A stretch of DNA of 40,051 nucleotides from Bacillota bacterium (GTDB lineage Bacteria; Bacillota; Clostridia; Peptostreptococcales; Anaerovoracaceae): assembly GCA_017438285.1 (NCBI GenBank), contig JAFRVY010000020.1, positions 1 to 40,051 on the forward strand, read 5' to 3'. A model generated the notes under the pieces. It was given only the letters and a program-made list of their open reading frames with translations. It had not been told where the DNA came from and searched no databases. Shown here piece by piece: positions 7,061-15,166 of this stretch. Positions within the stretch are counted from its first letter, which is position 1; each line of letters starts with the position of its first letter. The position numbers were made by a program, and so were the translations under genes.

Positions 7061-7638
7061 TCGCATACAAAGGCATCAGCCGGGACATGACGGCAAGACT
7101 CGGGAACCGTGACGGCGAAGTGTTCCACGTAGGTGGCACATATACTGTCGAGAAATCAAAGACGGCCAGCTGCGGATATCACTGCTGCGAGAATCCTGTT
7201 CAGTGTCTCGGATATTATGACCTGAAGAGAGACAGATTCTTCAAGGTCGAGGCTTCCGGATCCATCGACGAAGACGATCAGGAACGCATAGCCTGCACGA
7301 AGATAGTCATACTTGAAGAGCTGGACATAAAAGGCTTCTTTTGCGCCTGCATCAAGTACATAGTCGGTCATCCCGACCGTAAGAAGTGGGAATGGTCCGG
7401 CAAAGACGTATCGATATCAAAGAGCGGCGCAAAGGCAGCAGTCATAGCCATAGCGCGCGGAGAAGATCCCAGGGCAATGATCGAATCCCAAGAGGGATAT
7501 ATAGGTCTGATCAAAGAGGATACAGACGGTCATCTGCTGGCAGCGGAAGTTCTGAAGGTTGACGGAGAAAAATATCATCCTTCTACATGGTATCACATCA
7601 ATGATACCGGAATCGTCGAGGAGGTGAGGCCGGAATGA
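7057..7638 (+). CDS. Conserved phage/plasmid hypothetical protein (AYKG...GYHCCENP family)
   Basis: 193 aa. The N-terminus (MIAYKGISRDM, YTVEKS, CGYHCCENPVQCLGYY) matches a recurrent phage/plasmid accessory family I recognise by pattern but whose function is unknown. Three clustered cysteines (C..CC....C) could bind metal. The C-terminal part (KSGAKAAVIAIARGEDPRAMIESQEGYIGLI) is helix then strand. It overlaps its neighbours by 4 nt on both sides, so it is translationally coupled to the PcfJ-like gene. Confidence 0.65.
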   Translation: MIAYKGISRDMTARLGNRDGEVFHVGGTYTVEKSKTASCGYHCCENPVQCLGYYDLKRDRFFKVEASGSIDEDDQERIACTKIVILEELDIKGFFCACIKYIVGHPDRKKWEWSGKDVSISKSGAKAAVIAIARGEDPRAMIESQEGYIGLIKEDTDGHLLAAEVLKVDGEKYHPSTWYHINDTGIVEEVRPE

Positions 7639-9950
7639 AACAGAAACTCATAGAGAAAAACCCTGCGCCTCAGACAAAGAGAAAAGGCCGCGTGACGATC
7701 ATGCAGACAGTCGAGGATATCACTGTGCTGAACTGCTACAACAACGGTTCGCTCTGCTTCCGCCACTGCGTAAAGCTCAAGAACGGCGAACATGCGACCT
7801 GGTATGCAGCCGGATACGCACGGCAATTCTCCGGATACATGGACACCGAAGCAAAGTGGACAGAGAACACCCTGCTTACGGCATACGGCTTCCGGGAACG
7901 GTGGGAAAAGGAACAGTATCGGCTCAATGTGCGCACGACCACCAAGGCCAGAGGAAAGTACAAAGATACGTTCAAGCAGGCTCATACAAAAGACGAAGAA
8001 GAGATCCTTGATACGATCAAGAAGCTCCACAAGGATAAATACTGGACGAACTATCAACATGATACCTGGGTGGACATGCTCGACCGCCTTGAAAGAGAAT
8101 ATGACCTTGCAAAACGTGAGACTGCAGAGGAAAGACGCGAGAGGCGCATACAAGAGCTGATGGATACCATTGAAGGGAAACCTTCCGGTTTTGTTCCCTG
8201 GGCGACAGAGAAAGCGATGGGCATACAGAATATAGCCGTATACAATGCCAAAACCGAAAAGTGGTGCTGCTCTGCCTGCGGCGAACAGAATGACCGGAAA
8301 ACATTTGTAGATGATCAGGGGCAGCAGGTGAAGGCGAACAAGACTGCAGTATGCCCGCATTGCGGAGCAGCTGTCCGCATGCTGTCAAAGCACAAAAAGC
8401 CAACACATACGAGCGAGTACGAGATTGAGTACAATACTTCGGTCTCATTCCTTCAGAATCTGAACGAGAGTATGTCCGTGATCAGACACTTCAAGTTCTT
8501 CGTGGACTGCACGGATAACAGTACAAAGTCTGTTGACTGGCATGAGACGGTCAGGATCGTCATGTATAAGGGCGACGCGAAGAAGCGGTACCAGATATAT
8601 TATAACTTCTACAGCTCAGGCATCCATAAGCAGAACTATTACAACAGCTACTACGGCGGATGTAGAGGTTGCGCATCATGGCAGCTGACAAACCCGGCTT
8701 CGCAGAGAATGACAGCTGAATATCTGTATCCTGATCCGAATGAGATTGCGGCAGCACTCACCGGTACTGATTACGCGCACTGGGTCAGAACCTTTCAGGC
8801 GACAGCTGAAAAAGGCATTAAGCTGAATTATAACTGCCTGATGGCATGTGCAGACAAAAGGCTTGCAGATATTGCAGAACTGCTCTGCAAAGGACGCTTC
8901 TACAAGCTGCTCGCGCAGCAGTCTGAATATGTCTGGCCGGCAGTAGGTCAATACAGCGGGCATCTGAATGTAAAAGGCAAGGACATTCTCACTGTGATGG
9001 GGCTGGAAGACAAGCAAAGCGTCAATCGTCTCAGGGACATGGACGGAGGAATAGTTTCGCTTAAGTGGCTCAGGTGGTCTGAGGAACACGACAGAAAAAT
9101 ATCACAGGAAACCCTGATGTGGCTCGTAGAGAATGATATCGGCGCATATAGCCCGTACGGAGGCGGCGAAAAAGAGATATTTTCCTACATGTCGCCTGAG
9201 CAGGTAATGCACTACGTCAAGCGCCAGCAGGCAGCAGGATACAGCAAAGCAAAAGCCGGGAGAGTCATTGACCAGTGGGATGATTACATGGACATGGCAA
9301 GGCGACTCGGAAAGAAGGTCAAGGATGAATTGATCTACAAGCCTGCCGATCTGAAGGCAAGACATGATGAATATGTCGAGCTCTGCCAGAAGAAAGCAAA
9401 GATCCTTGAAGCAAAACGGAACAGAGAGAGCGCGAGGCGTATGGCCAAGGAAATGCGCGAAAAATTCCCGACATCTGAAGGAATACTCAAAGAGATCAAA
9501 CCGTTGCTCGAATGGGAGAATGACGGATACAAGATCATAGTTCCGGAATCTCTTGCGGACATCATCTTCGAAGGCAATGCCCTGCATCACTGCGCAGGAT
9601 CTACGGATAGATATTTTGACCGCATATGCCAGCACGAGACATACATCTGCTTCCTGAGACAGAAAAAGAAACCGAAGGATCCGTACTATACGATTGAGGT
9701 TGAACCCGGCGGAGTCATCAGGCAGCACCGCGGAATGTATGACGAAGAGCCTGAGATCGAGAAAGTGAAGCCTGCTCTTCAGGAATGGCAGAAAGAGATC
9801 AAAAAGCGCATGAAGAAAAAGGACAAAGCCCGCGCGAAGGAATCCGAGCGCAAGCGCATCGAGAACATAGCATATCTTAGGGCACATATCAACGAAAAGA
9901 ATAACAGACGTGTGCTTGAAGGTCTCGAAGAAGACCTGATGGCATTGTAA
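7635..9950 (+). CDS. PcfJ-like protein
   Basis: 771 aa. The C-terminal third carries the PcfJ-type signature: ...IVPESLADIIFEGNALHHC, AGSTDRYFDRI, YICFLRQ, YYTIEVEPGG and HRGMYDEEP, ending in a basic helical tail rich in KKKDKARAKESERKR. An earlier zinc ribbon CCSACG...CPHCGAAV lies near residues 210-240. PcfJ is known from conjugative plasmids such as pCF10 and from many Firmicutes mobile elements; its biochemical role is unresolved. It starts within the stop of the upstream gene (ATGA). With the HUH Rep it makes this module look plasmid-derived. Confidence 0.75.
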   Translation: MKQKLIEKNPAPQTKRKGRVTIMQTVEDITVLNCYNNGSLCFRHCVKLKNGEHATWYAAGYARQFSGYMDTEAKWTENTLLTAYGFRERWEKEQYRLNVRTTTKARGKYKDTFKQAHTKDEEEILDTIKKLHKDKYWTNYQHDTWVDMLDRLEREYDLAKRETAEERRERRIQELMDTIEGKPSGFVPWATEKAMGIQNIAVYNAKTEKWCCSACGEQNDRKTFVDDQGQQVKANKTAVCPHCGAAVRMLSKHKKPTHTSEYEIEYNTSVSFLQNLNESMSVIRHFKFFVDCTDNSTKSVDWHETVRIVMYKGDAKKRYQIYYNFYSSGIHKQNYYNSYYGGCRGCASWQLTNPASQRMTAEYLYPDPNEIAAALTGTDYAHWVRTFQATAEKGIKLNYNCLMACADKRLADIAELLCKGRFYKLLAQQSEYVWPAVGQYSGHLNVKGKDILTVMGLEDKQSVNRLRDMDGGIVSLKWLRWSEEHDRKISQETLMWLVENDIGAYSPYGGGEKEIFSYMSPEQVMHYVKRQQAAGYSKAKAGRVIDQWDDYMDMARRLGKKVKDELIYKPADLKARHDEYVELCQKKAKILEAKRNRESARRMAKEMREKFPTSEGILKEIKPLLEWENDGYKIIVPESLADIIFEGNALHHCAGSTDRYFDRICQHETYICFLRQKKKPKDPYYTIEVEPGGVIRQHRGMYDEEPEIEKVKPALQEWQKEIKKRMKKKDKARAKESERKRIENIAYLRAHINEKNNRRVLEGLEEDLMAL

Positions 9951-9966
9951 ACACAAGGAGGAGCGC

Positions 9967-11640
9967 ATGGTAACAGATATAAGCAAAGCGGGTACTGCGT
10001 CTGATCTGCAGACACAGTACGAGACACCGGAAGTTCCGGCAGGTACGTTCCGGGACTACAAAGAATACAAAGCGAGCCTTGATTTTGAGATCAAGGCAAA
10101 CGCAGAAGGCTTCGTTCGTATAGGCTACCTCTTGAAGGTAGCCAGGGACACGAACATTCTTGAAGAATCCGGATACAAGAGCGTGGCGGAATTTGCACAG
10201 GCTGAGTACGGCCTGACAAAGGATGTCGTATCAAGATTCATTGCCATCAATGACAGATACTCCATAGACGGATACAGCGAGAAGCTGCTTGAGAAATACG
10301 AAGGCTACGGCGTGGCCAAACTTCAGGAAATGCTCACGCTGTCGGATGAGGTTATCGAAGAGATCAACCCCAGCCTGACAAAGCGCGAGATACAGGAGAT
10401 CAAACACGAGATCGCAGCTGAGGAAACAGTCACACCTTTAGAGGTTGCGATGGAAGCAGCAGCTCCGGCGACCGTTCAGGAGGAAAAGGACTACTCTCTC
10501 ACCGAACGTATCTGGAAAGAGTTCTTTCATGAAAACAAGGAACTTTACAAAGCACTTGGCAAAGACTTGGCATTCATGGCAGCATTTACGGAAGTATGGA
10601 CAAAAGAGCTCAGCGAGAAAGCCGGAAAGGCGCTGGTAGACATATTAGCTCCGAGCGGCGACACGGTACTCTGGTCAAGAGTCTCCGGCGTGGGCAAGTT
10701 CATGATATCCGTTCATACCGATGACGCAACGATAGTCTATACGAACATCCGGACGAACGAAAAGATAAAGGGCACGGCAGCGGATGCCGAAAACGCCGTT
10801 CATGAAGTGTTCGGCGCATGTGATGCCCATGAGTGGGAACTGGTATGCGGCGAAGAATTTGAAAAGCCTGCCCCGGCTCCCGAGAAGAAGCCTGAGCCGA
10901 AGCCCGAGAAGAAGGACGCTGCCACAAGGCAGCAGGACGACAGCCACAAGGCAGCGGTTACTAAGAAATACCAGGACGAGATCAAGGCGTATAAAGAAAA
11001 GACAGGATGGAACCCTGACGATCCCGAATGGACTCCGGAAAAGGGAGAAGCTTGCGAAGAAAAGGAGAAGGCTTCAAGCGAAGAAGTTGCACCGGCACAA
11101 CAGTCCGAAGATATCGGCATGAATCCTCCGGCGGAAGAAGCTGATCCGAAGCTCAAGGAATACAAGACCAGAGAGCTTCGAGGCATTACGGATGTCAAGC
11201 CCGGAGACAAGCTGGTAAACATAAAGACCGGAGAAATCGCCGACGTGATCGGCGACACGATCGGCTGCGTCAAGTGCGCCACGGATCACGGCATCATACT
11301 TGTGGACGCTCCGAACTATGTGGGCTGGGCAATACTCGAAGAGGATCCCGAGGAAGAGAAACACACAGAGGAAGCGCAGACAGAAGGAGCCGGCGGGCAG
11401 CAGGATACCGAAGAGCTTGAAGATGAAGAAGGCATCCGTGGACTCAGGCAGCGGATATTTGACAAAGAACATGAGCTTGAAGAAGTGTTTGAGGATGCCT
11501 ATGCGGATGGCTTCACTATGGACGGTCTGCTGAGCGTCAGAAGGCTCACGCACCAGCTTCAGGTCATGCTCGATAAGATGATCGGATATAAGAAGCTCGA
11601 ACCCGAAGAAAGCGAGGAAGACGACGATGACAGCATTTGA
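9967..11640 (+). CDS. Large acidic hypothetical protein with helical N-terminal DNA-binding-like region
   Basis: 557 aa. Residues about 25-140 are helical (FRDYKEYKASLDFEIKANA, GYKSVAEFAQAEYGLTKDV, VSRFIAINDRYS), resembling DUF3102-like putative DNA-binding regions that precede Rep or partition genes on mobile elements; this similarity is tentative. A middle globular part (about 170-300) is followed by a P/E/K-rich disordered linker containing the palindrome-encoded VAPAQQ, a small beta domain (about 415-455) and an acidic C-terminus. RBS AAGGAGGAG. The stop lies 14 nt inside the next gene. Confidence 0.6.
   Translation: MVTDISKAGTASDLQTQYETPEVPAGTFRDYKEYKASLDFEIKANAEGFVRIGYLLKVARDTNILEESGYKSVAEFAQAEYGLTKDVVSRFIAINDRYSIDGYSEKLLEKYEGYGVAKLQEMLTLSDEVIEEINPSLTKREIQEIKHEIAAEETVTPLEVAMEAAAPATVQEEKDYSLTERIWKEFFHENKELYKALGKDLAFMAAFTEVWTKELSEKAGKALVDILAPSGDTVLWSRVSGVGKFMISVHTDDATIVYTNIRTNEKIKGTAADAENAVHEVFGACDAHEWELVCGEEFEKPAPAPEKKPEPKPEKKDAATRQQDDSHKAAVTKKYQDEIKAYKEKTGWNPDDPEWTPEKGEACEEKEKASSEEVAPAQQSEDIGMNPPAEEADPKLKEYKTRELRGITDVKPGDKLVNIKTGEIADVIGDTIGCVKCATDHGIILVDAPNYVGWAILEEDPEEEKHTEEAQTEGAGGQQDTEELEDEEGIRGLRQRIFDKEHELEEVFEDAYADGFTMDGLLSVRRLTHQLQVMLDKMIGYKKLEPEESEEDDDDSI
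11086..11101. repeat. Dispersed palindrome copy 3 (two mismatches, in frame)
   Basis: GTTGCACCGGCACAAC differs from the perfect palindrome at two right-arm bases. It encodes VAPAQ in the same frame as the other coding copies and lies in the disordered linker of the 557-aa protein. It is the most diverged copy. Confidence 0.7.
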
Positions 11641-11908
11641 GGAATTATTCCAGATGACTACGAAGCTGGGACTCAGCACCATATCAAAACGGGCACCACA
11701 CGGCAGATGGCGGATAGATGTCTCACTTCCGAACGGAGCGAACATCACAGGCACAAAAGGCTCTCAGAGCGCTTGCGATATGTCCGTATGTGAGGTCGAT
11801 GCTGATACGCCTGAGCAGGCGGCAGAACTTGCGGTCAAAAGACTCAAGGAGCGCCTGCATGAAATAAACGACCGTATTGAAGAGATCAGAGGGAGGAACA
11901 AGACATGA
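11627..11908 (+). CDS. Small hypothetical protein
   Basis: 93 aa. A beta-rich N-terminal half (RWRIDVSLPNGANITGTKG, CDMSVCEVDADTPEQAA) is followed by a charged helix (AVKRLKERLHEINDRIEEIRGR) of coiled-coil character. No family recognised. It overlaps the upstream gene by 14 nt and the downstream gene by 4 nt (ATGA), so it is embedded in a coupled operon. Confidence 0.55.
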   Translation: MTAFEELFQMTTKLGLSTISKRAPHGRWRIDVSLPNGANITGTKGSQSACDMSVCEVDADTPEQAAELAVKRLKERLHEINDRIEEIRGRNKT

Positions 11909-12549
11909 AGCTACAGGCATTTTCAAGGATAGCAAAGAAGGCGCATACCTGCATTGTATTTACAAAGCCCGAAGAGCAGCGCGGAACCGCGCAGGATGAA
12001 ATGATAATCTCAAACGGTACCGGCATATACCGCTGTGGATGTATTCCGGTCATGAGTGGCGAAGCCCAAATATGCGCCCTGCTCGATATCAATAAAAAAC
12101 AGCGCGACAAGATGGAGATCCGCGAAGAGACGTATTACGACCTGAAAGAGGTTGCAGCCGGCTTCGATCTGCATGACGGAGAGGCATACGATGAAGCTGA
12201 TACCGAGAGCATAAAGATAAGCATCACATACGACGGGAAAGAATACGAGGCGCTTAAGTGCGCGGACGGAGAAATGATCTTCTACAACCGCGAGCTGCTT
12301 GCGCCACTTGTGAACGAGATCCAGTCTCCGTACTTCAAGATCAGATCCCGCATTGCTAATACCGGGAGAAAGAGATTTCGATACCTGATAGCAAAGGACG
12401 GCTTCACTACGCTGGCGGCGTTTATGCCGATCATAGCACTGACGAATGAATTTATGGCCGACCTGCACGGTTTCGTACAGGACTGCGTATTGCAGAAGCA
12501 GCTTGAAGACAACAGAGTGGCTGCGTGCAGCGAAGGCCGAACAGAATGA
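11905..12549 (+). CDS. Hypothetical protein
   Basis: 214 aa from ATG 11905, with GAGGGAGG upstream. It appears alpha/beta and globular; features include AKKAHTCIVFTKPEE and IRSRIANTGRKRFRYLIAKDG. There are no transmembrane segments or clear catalytic motif, and I do not recognise a family. It is the last gene of the coupled run 6419-12549 before a structured intergenic stretch. Confidence 0.55.
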   Translation: MKLQAFSRIAKKAHTCIVFTKPEEQRGTAQDEMIISNGTGIYRCGCIPVMSGEAQICALLDINKKQRDKMEIREETYYDLKEVAAGFDLHDGEAYDEADTESIKISITYDGKEYEALKCADGEMIFYNRELLAPLVNEIQSPYFKIRSRIANTGRKRFRYLIAKDGFTTLAAFMPIIALTNEFMADLHGFVQDCVLQKQLEDNRVAACSEGRTE

Positions 12550-12585
12550 GTGCACCAGGGAATTTAATATATCACAAATCCACAT

Positions 12586-12621
12586 GTGCCCTGCAAATGT
12601 CCGGTCGACAACGCAGGGCAC
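12586..12621 (+). promoter_or_regulatory. 9-bp hairpin in the leader of the SleB-type gene
   Basis: GTGCCCTGC (12586-12594) pairs perfectly with GCAGGGCAC (12613-12621) around an 18-nt loop, 4 nt before the GGGAGG RBS of the next gene. There is no U-run, so it is not a standard terminator. It could stabilise the mRNA or regulate translation. Confidence 0.4.
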
Positions 12622-12639
12622 GAAGGGAGGGACAAAATC

Positions 12640-13320
12640 ATGAATAAGCAGCTCAGAACCGTTGCAAAGATTGCGGCGTTGACGACAGCTGTAATACTGG
12701 CGATAGTTTTGACCGTCGAAGAAAAAAACGGAACAGAGCCGATACAATCCGAAGCGGTCAGCATCGAGCGAACAACGGCTCCGACACAGACACCCACACC
12801 GACACAGGTACCGACACCAACCGCAACACCCACGCCTACACCGGAGGCAGAAAAACAGACGGTCATTACGGGCGATGTCGGGATACCTCAGGTCACAGAA
12901 ATGATTGCGGAAATAATCGCAGAAGAAAAGAAAACAGCAACACCCACGCCGGAGCCGACAGGAAAGGTTGATGCAGAGGATATTGAGCTTCTGGCCGAAG
13001 TAATCTATCACGAAAACTGGCATACGGACGAAGAAAAGCTGACAGCCCGCTGGACCGGAGCTGTAGTGCTCAACCGTGTAAAGAGCGACCACTGGCCGAA
13101 TACGATCGGGGATGTGCTGTACCAGAAGAACCCAAGGCAGTACAGCACGACCGGAAAGTTCTTCACGGTAGAGCTTCCGGAAGAGTGCTATGAAATGGCG
13201 CGGGATATTCTCAAAAACGGAACACCGGATGTTCCCGAGAACGTAGTATATCAATCACAATTCCCACAGGGATCGGGAGTATGGCAGGAGAAGAACGGCG
13301 AATACTTCTGCTACGAGTAA
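12640..13320 (+). CDS. SleB-type cell-wall hydrolase with N-terminal membrane anchor
   Basis: 226 aa from ATG 12640 (RBS GGGAGG). Residues about 5-27 form a hydrophobic signal/anchor, followed by a T/P-rich extracellular spacer (TPTPTQVPTPTATPTPTP), then from about residue 108 a Hydrolase_2 (SleB/CwlJ-like) domain: LLAEVIYHENW with the conserved glutamate, AVVLNRVKSDHWPNTIGDVLYQ and the FFTVELPEECYEMA region. SleB homologues are lytic transglycosylases acting on peptidoglycan. It is far from the holin/endolysin genes and probably surface-exposed, so a role in cell-wall remodelling or superinfection control rather than lysis is possible. Confidence 0.8.
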   Translation: MNKQLRTVAKIAALTTAVILAIVLTVEEKNGTEPIQSEAVSIERTTAPTQTPTPTQVPTPTATPTPTPEAEKQTVITGDVGIPQVTEMIAEIIAEEKKTATPTPEPTGKVDAEDIELLAEVIYHENWHTDEEKLTARWTGAVVLNRVKSDHWPNTIGDVLYQKNPRQYSTTGKFFTVELPEECYEMARDILKNGTPDVPENVVYQSQFPQGSGVWQEKNGEYFCYE

Positions 13321-13337
13321 AAATGCGAGGTATAACG

Positions 13338-13532
13338 ATGGTTAAATCACGAAGAAGAACAGACGGAAAAGAAAACTGTAAGACGTGTAGCCGCCTGCAT
13401 CCGTACGGTACAGCCGGCGTTCTCCGATGTAGAATCGACGGAGCGTACAGCAGGGACGAAGAGTCACTTGAAACGATAGTATGTGATAAGTATATAGCAA
13501 AGCGAAAGGAACAAAGCGATGACAAAGTGTAA
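13338..13532 (+). CDS. Small four-cysteine protein
   Basis: 64 aa from ATG 13338, preceded by GAGGT at suitable distance. Cysteines CKTC, C near residue 30 and C near 49 (IVCDKY) could form a zinc site. The family of small phage proteins with CxxC...C...CDKY is recurrent but uncharacterised. The 3' end overlaps the next small ORF by 14 nt. Confidence 0.6.
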   Translation: MVKSRRRTDGKENCKTCSRLHPYGTAGVLRCRIDGAYSRDEESLETIVCDKYIAKRKEQSDDKV

Positions 13533-13641
13533 GATATGCGGCAAGCGTATGAAGCTGAAGGCGGCCGACAGATACGAGGTACGAATCAGAGAGCAGAAGT
13601 CAGCACTGGTAAGCGCGCTGCTTATGGCCGAACCCATTTGA
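13519..13641 (+). CDS. Very short CxxC protein, possibly truncated
   Basis: 40 aa from ATG 13519: MTKCKICGKRMKLK..., ending ALLMAEPI-stop. It starts as a zinc-knuckle protein (CKIC) but has only one CxxC. In the same frame after the TGA the sequence continues GKKEGCQAHF, with a cysteine that could belong to a second knuckle. The ancestral gene may have been longer and lost its 3' half. It is supported by overlap with the preceding gene and local AAAGGA spacing, but coding status is uncertain. Confidence 0.4.
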   Translation: MTKCKICGKRMKLKAADRYEVRIREQKSALVSALLMAEPI

Positions 13642-13672
13642 GGAAAGAAAGAAGGCTGCCAAGCTCATTTTG

Positions 13673-13975
13673 ATGAAGGCGGGCGTAGGCATTGCCGCTG
13701 ATGAGAAAGAAGTTCCTAAAGATCAGCCGATCGATATTACCGAAGCAGAACCCGAGGAAGTTGCACCGCTGCAACCGGAAAAGCCTGAGAAAATAACTTC
13801 GGCCGTGATCATCCCGGACAACATCCTGAAGGATGAATACTTCAAGCGCGGCAAGACAGTCAAAAAGATTGCCAAAGATTACAATGTCGGCGTATACGGG
13901 TTATACAAGCGCATCGAGAAAATGAAACAGCAGAAGAAAGCGACTGCGAAGGAGTGTGCCAGTAGCAAAAGATGA
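13673..13975 (+). CDS. Small helix-turn-helix protein
   Basis: 100 aa from ATG 13673 (a TTG at 13670 is the alternative). No good RBS is visible, and the frame is open upstream to 13613 (...NPFEERKKAAKLIL), so the true N-terminus may be longer or damaged. The N-terminal part is acidic and contains the palindrome-encoded VAPLQP. The C-terminal ~50 residues form an HTH of resolvase/Hin type (DEYFKRGKTVKKIAKDYNVG, VYGLYKRIEKMK), so DNA binding is likely. Confidence 0.6.
   Translation: MKAGVGIAADEKEVPKDQPIDITEAEPEEVAPLQPEKPEKITSAVIIPDNILKDEYFKRGKTVKKIAKDYNVGVYGLYKRIEKMKQQKKATAKECASSKR
13760..13775. repeat. Dispersed palindrome copy 4 (one mismatch, in frame)
   Basis: GTTGCACCGCTGCAAC, one mismatch at the centre. 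It encodes VAPLQP in the acidic linker of the small HTH protein, in the same phase as the other coding copies. Confidence 0.85.
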
Positions 13976-14201
13976 CACGCACTTCGGGATGAAACAGAAG
14001 ATCTGCGAGTGGTGCGGTGAAGCATTTACGACATGGAGTAATATCAAGTGGGCTTACACGTGGGCAAAGAACAGCAGCAGCCGCTTATACTTCTGCTCGT
14101 GGAACTGCCTGTGTACGGCCAAGCGCGCAAACGGTCATGAAGATCTGACCGGATCCGCGCCGAATAAAATCAAAGGCAACTGGAAAAGGACGATTGAATA
14201 G
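13956..14201 (+). CDS. Small zinc-finger protein (start uncertain)
   Basis: 81 aa if read from GTG 13956; ATG at 13989 would give 70 aa. The GTG has AAGGAG only 1 nt away, so neither start is ideal. The core is ICEWCGEAFTTW...YFCSWNCLCTAKR: CxxC and CxxxC (with a further C), a treble-clef-like zinc site resembling phage HNH-adjacent or recombination-associated mini-proteins. It overlaps the preceding gene's end. Function unknown. Confidence 0.5.
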   Translation: MPVAKDDTHFGMKQKICEWCGEAFTTWSNIKWAYTWAKNSSSRLYFCSWNCLCTAKRANGHEDLTGSAPNKIKGNWKRTIE

Positions 14202-14202
14202 C

Positions 14203-14619
14203 ATGTATAACTTTTACAGGAGATCAAAATACAATGCGAGAAAGGTTGAATCAGATGACGGCGAAGTGTTCGACTCGCTGCTTGAACGCCGCCGCTGGGA
14301 ATACTTAAAGATCGCGCAGAAGGAAGGTCTGATATCAGGCCTTGAGAGACAGAAAAAGTTCGTGCTCATACCGGCGCAATATGAGGTCAACGGAGCTGTA
14401 TATACCAAAGGCAAGAACAAAGGACTGCCGAAGCCCGGAAAGCTTCTCGAAAAGGAGTGCTCATATTATGCTGATTTCACGTACTACAAGGATGGCGAAC
14501 TGATTGCAGAAGATGCCAAAGGCATGGAAACCAAAGAATTCAAGATCAAGAAGAAACTTATGCTTGAGCGCTTCGGCCTGATCGTCAAGGTGGTGAAGGT
14601 TGCCACAGCAGACATATAA
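14203..14619 (+). CDS. DUF1064-family predicted nuclease
   Basis: 138 aa from ATG 14203 (an in-frame TTG lies 9 nt upstream). DUF1064 signature: KYNARKV...DGEVFDSLLERRRWEYL, FVLIPAQYEV, YYADFTYYKDGELIAEDAKGMET, FKIKKKLMLERFG. The D..(E/D)xK-like arrangement (ADF...AEDAKG) fits a PD-(D/E)XK-type nuclease fold. Such proteins are common in Firmicutes phage replication/recombination modules and are thought to process DNA, though without direct proof. It is the last gene before the late regulator. Confidence 0.8.
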   Translation: MYNFYRRSKYNARKVESDDGEVFDSLLERRRWEYLKIAQKEGLISGLERQKKFVLIPAQYEVNGAVYTKGKNKGLPKPGKLLEKECSYYADFTYYKDGELIAEDAKGMETKEFKIKKKLMLERFGLIVKVVKVATADI

Positions 14620-14637
14620 AACATACAGGGGGATCAA

Positions 14638-15048
14638 ATGACACGCAAGGATCTTTCAAAGCTATACTACCTGAACAAAGAAATAGAGATGTGGCACACA
14701 GAGCTTGAGAAGCTGGAAGCCCGGTCCGGATATGAAACAGCTCCGGTATCGGATACTCCGAAGCCGTTCAGAAAACAATCGTCGCCCACAGAGCAGAGAA
14801 TGCTGTCTGTGGCCAGATGCAAGACAAAGATTGATGTACTCATGCTCAAAGCACAGAAAGCACAGGAAGAGACTCTGAGCTTTATTGAAACGATTGATGA
14901 TCCGCTCATGCGGCAGATCATAATGCACCGCTGCGTACATCTTTACGGCTGGAAAAAGATCGCCACCCTGATGGGCGGCATGAGCTCTCCGGAATCGCTC
15001 AGGAACTCATACAGCCAGTATCTGAAAAAAATGTTTAAAGAGCATTAA
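14638..15048 (+). CDS. Sigma-70 region-4-like late transcription regulator (DUF1492/ArpU/RinA type)
   Basis: 136 aa. A helical N-terminus (LSKLYYLNKEIEMWHTELEKLEA) is followed by a C-terminal sigma-70 region-4-like HTH (IETIDDPLMRQIIMHRCVHL, YGWKKIATLMGGMSSPESLRNSYSQYL). Proteins of this layout sit directly before the terminase operon in many Firmicutes phages and activate late transcription. The intergenic region just downstream contains a promoter with abnormal -35/-10 spacing, consistent with activator dependence. RBS AGGGGG upstream. Confidence 0.85.
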   Translation: MTRKDLSKLYYLNKEIEMWHTELEKLEARSGYETAPVSDTPKPFRKQSSPTEQRMLSVARCKTKIDVLMLKAQKAQEETLSFIETIDDPLMRQIIMHRCVHLYGWKKIATLMGGMSSPESLRNSYSQYLKKMFKEH

Positions 15049-15053
15049 ATTCA

Positions 15054-15088
15054 TTTACATTTTTTACACATGCCAGTGTTATTATGAT
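15054..15088 (+). promoter_or_regulatory. Candidate late promoter
   Basis: A good -10 TATGAT (15083-15088) is flanked upstream by TTTACA at both 15054-15059 (spacer 23) and 15063-15068 (spacer 14); neither is a normal 17-bp spacing. A small inverted repeat ACAC(ATGCCA)GTGT at 15066-15079 occupies the spacer and could bind the upstream sigma-like regulator. It is the only sizeable non-coding gap before the structural operon. Confidence 0.6.
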
Positions 15089-15108
15089 AGCATGAAATAA
15101 GTCCGAAG

Positions 15109-15147
15109 ACACCGGGCGGTCACAGCAATGACCGCGCCGGTGTTTTT
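15109..15147 (+). terminator. Intrinsic terminator/attenuator in the late leader
   Basis: ACACCGGGCGGTCA (15109-15122) pairs with TGACCGCGCCGGTGT (15129-15143) with a single bulge around CAGCAA, followed by a T-run to 15147. It lies between the candidate late promoter and the first late gene, so read-through would need antitermination or partial efficiency. Confidence 0.75.
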
Positions 15148-15166
15148 ATATGTCAAGGAGGCGGCA

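Noticed and set aside
9102-9986. Long minus-strand ORF opposite the PcfJ-like gene
   Set aside because: Antisense shadow of a high-quality plus-strand gene; no RBS or family match.
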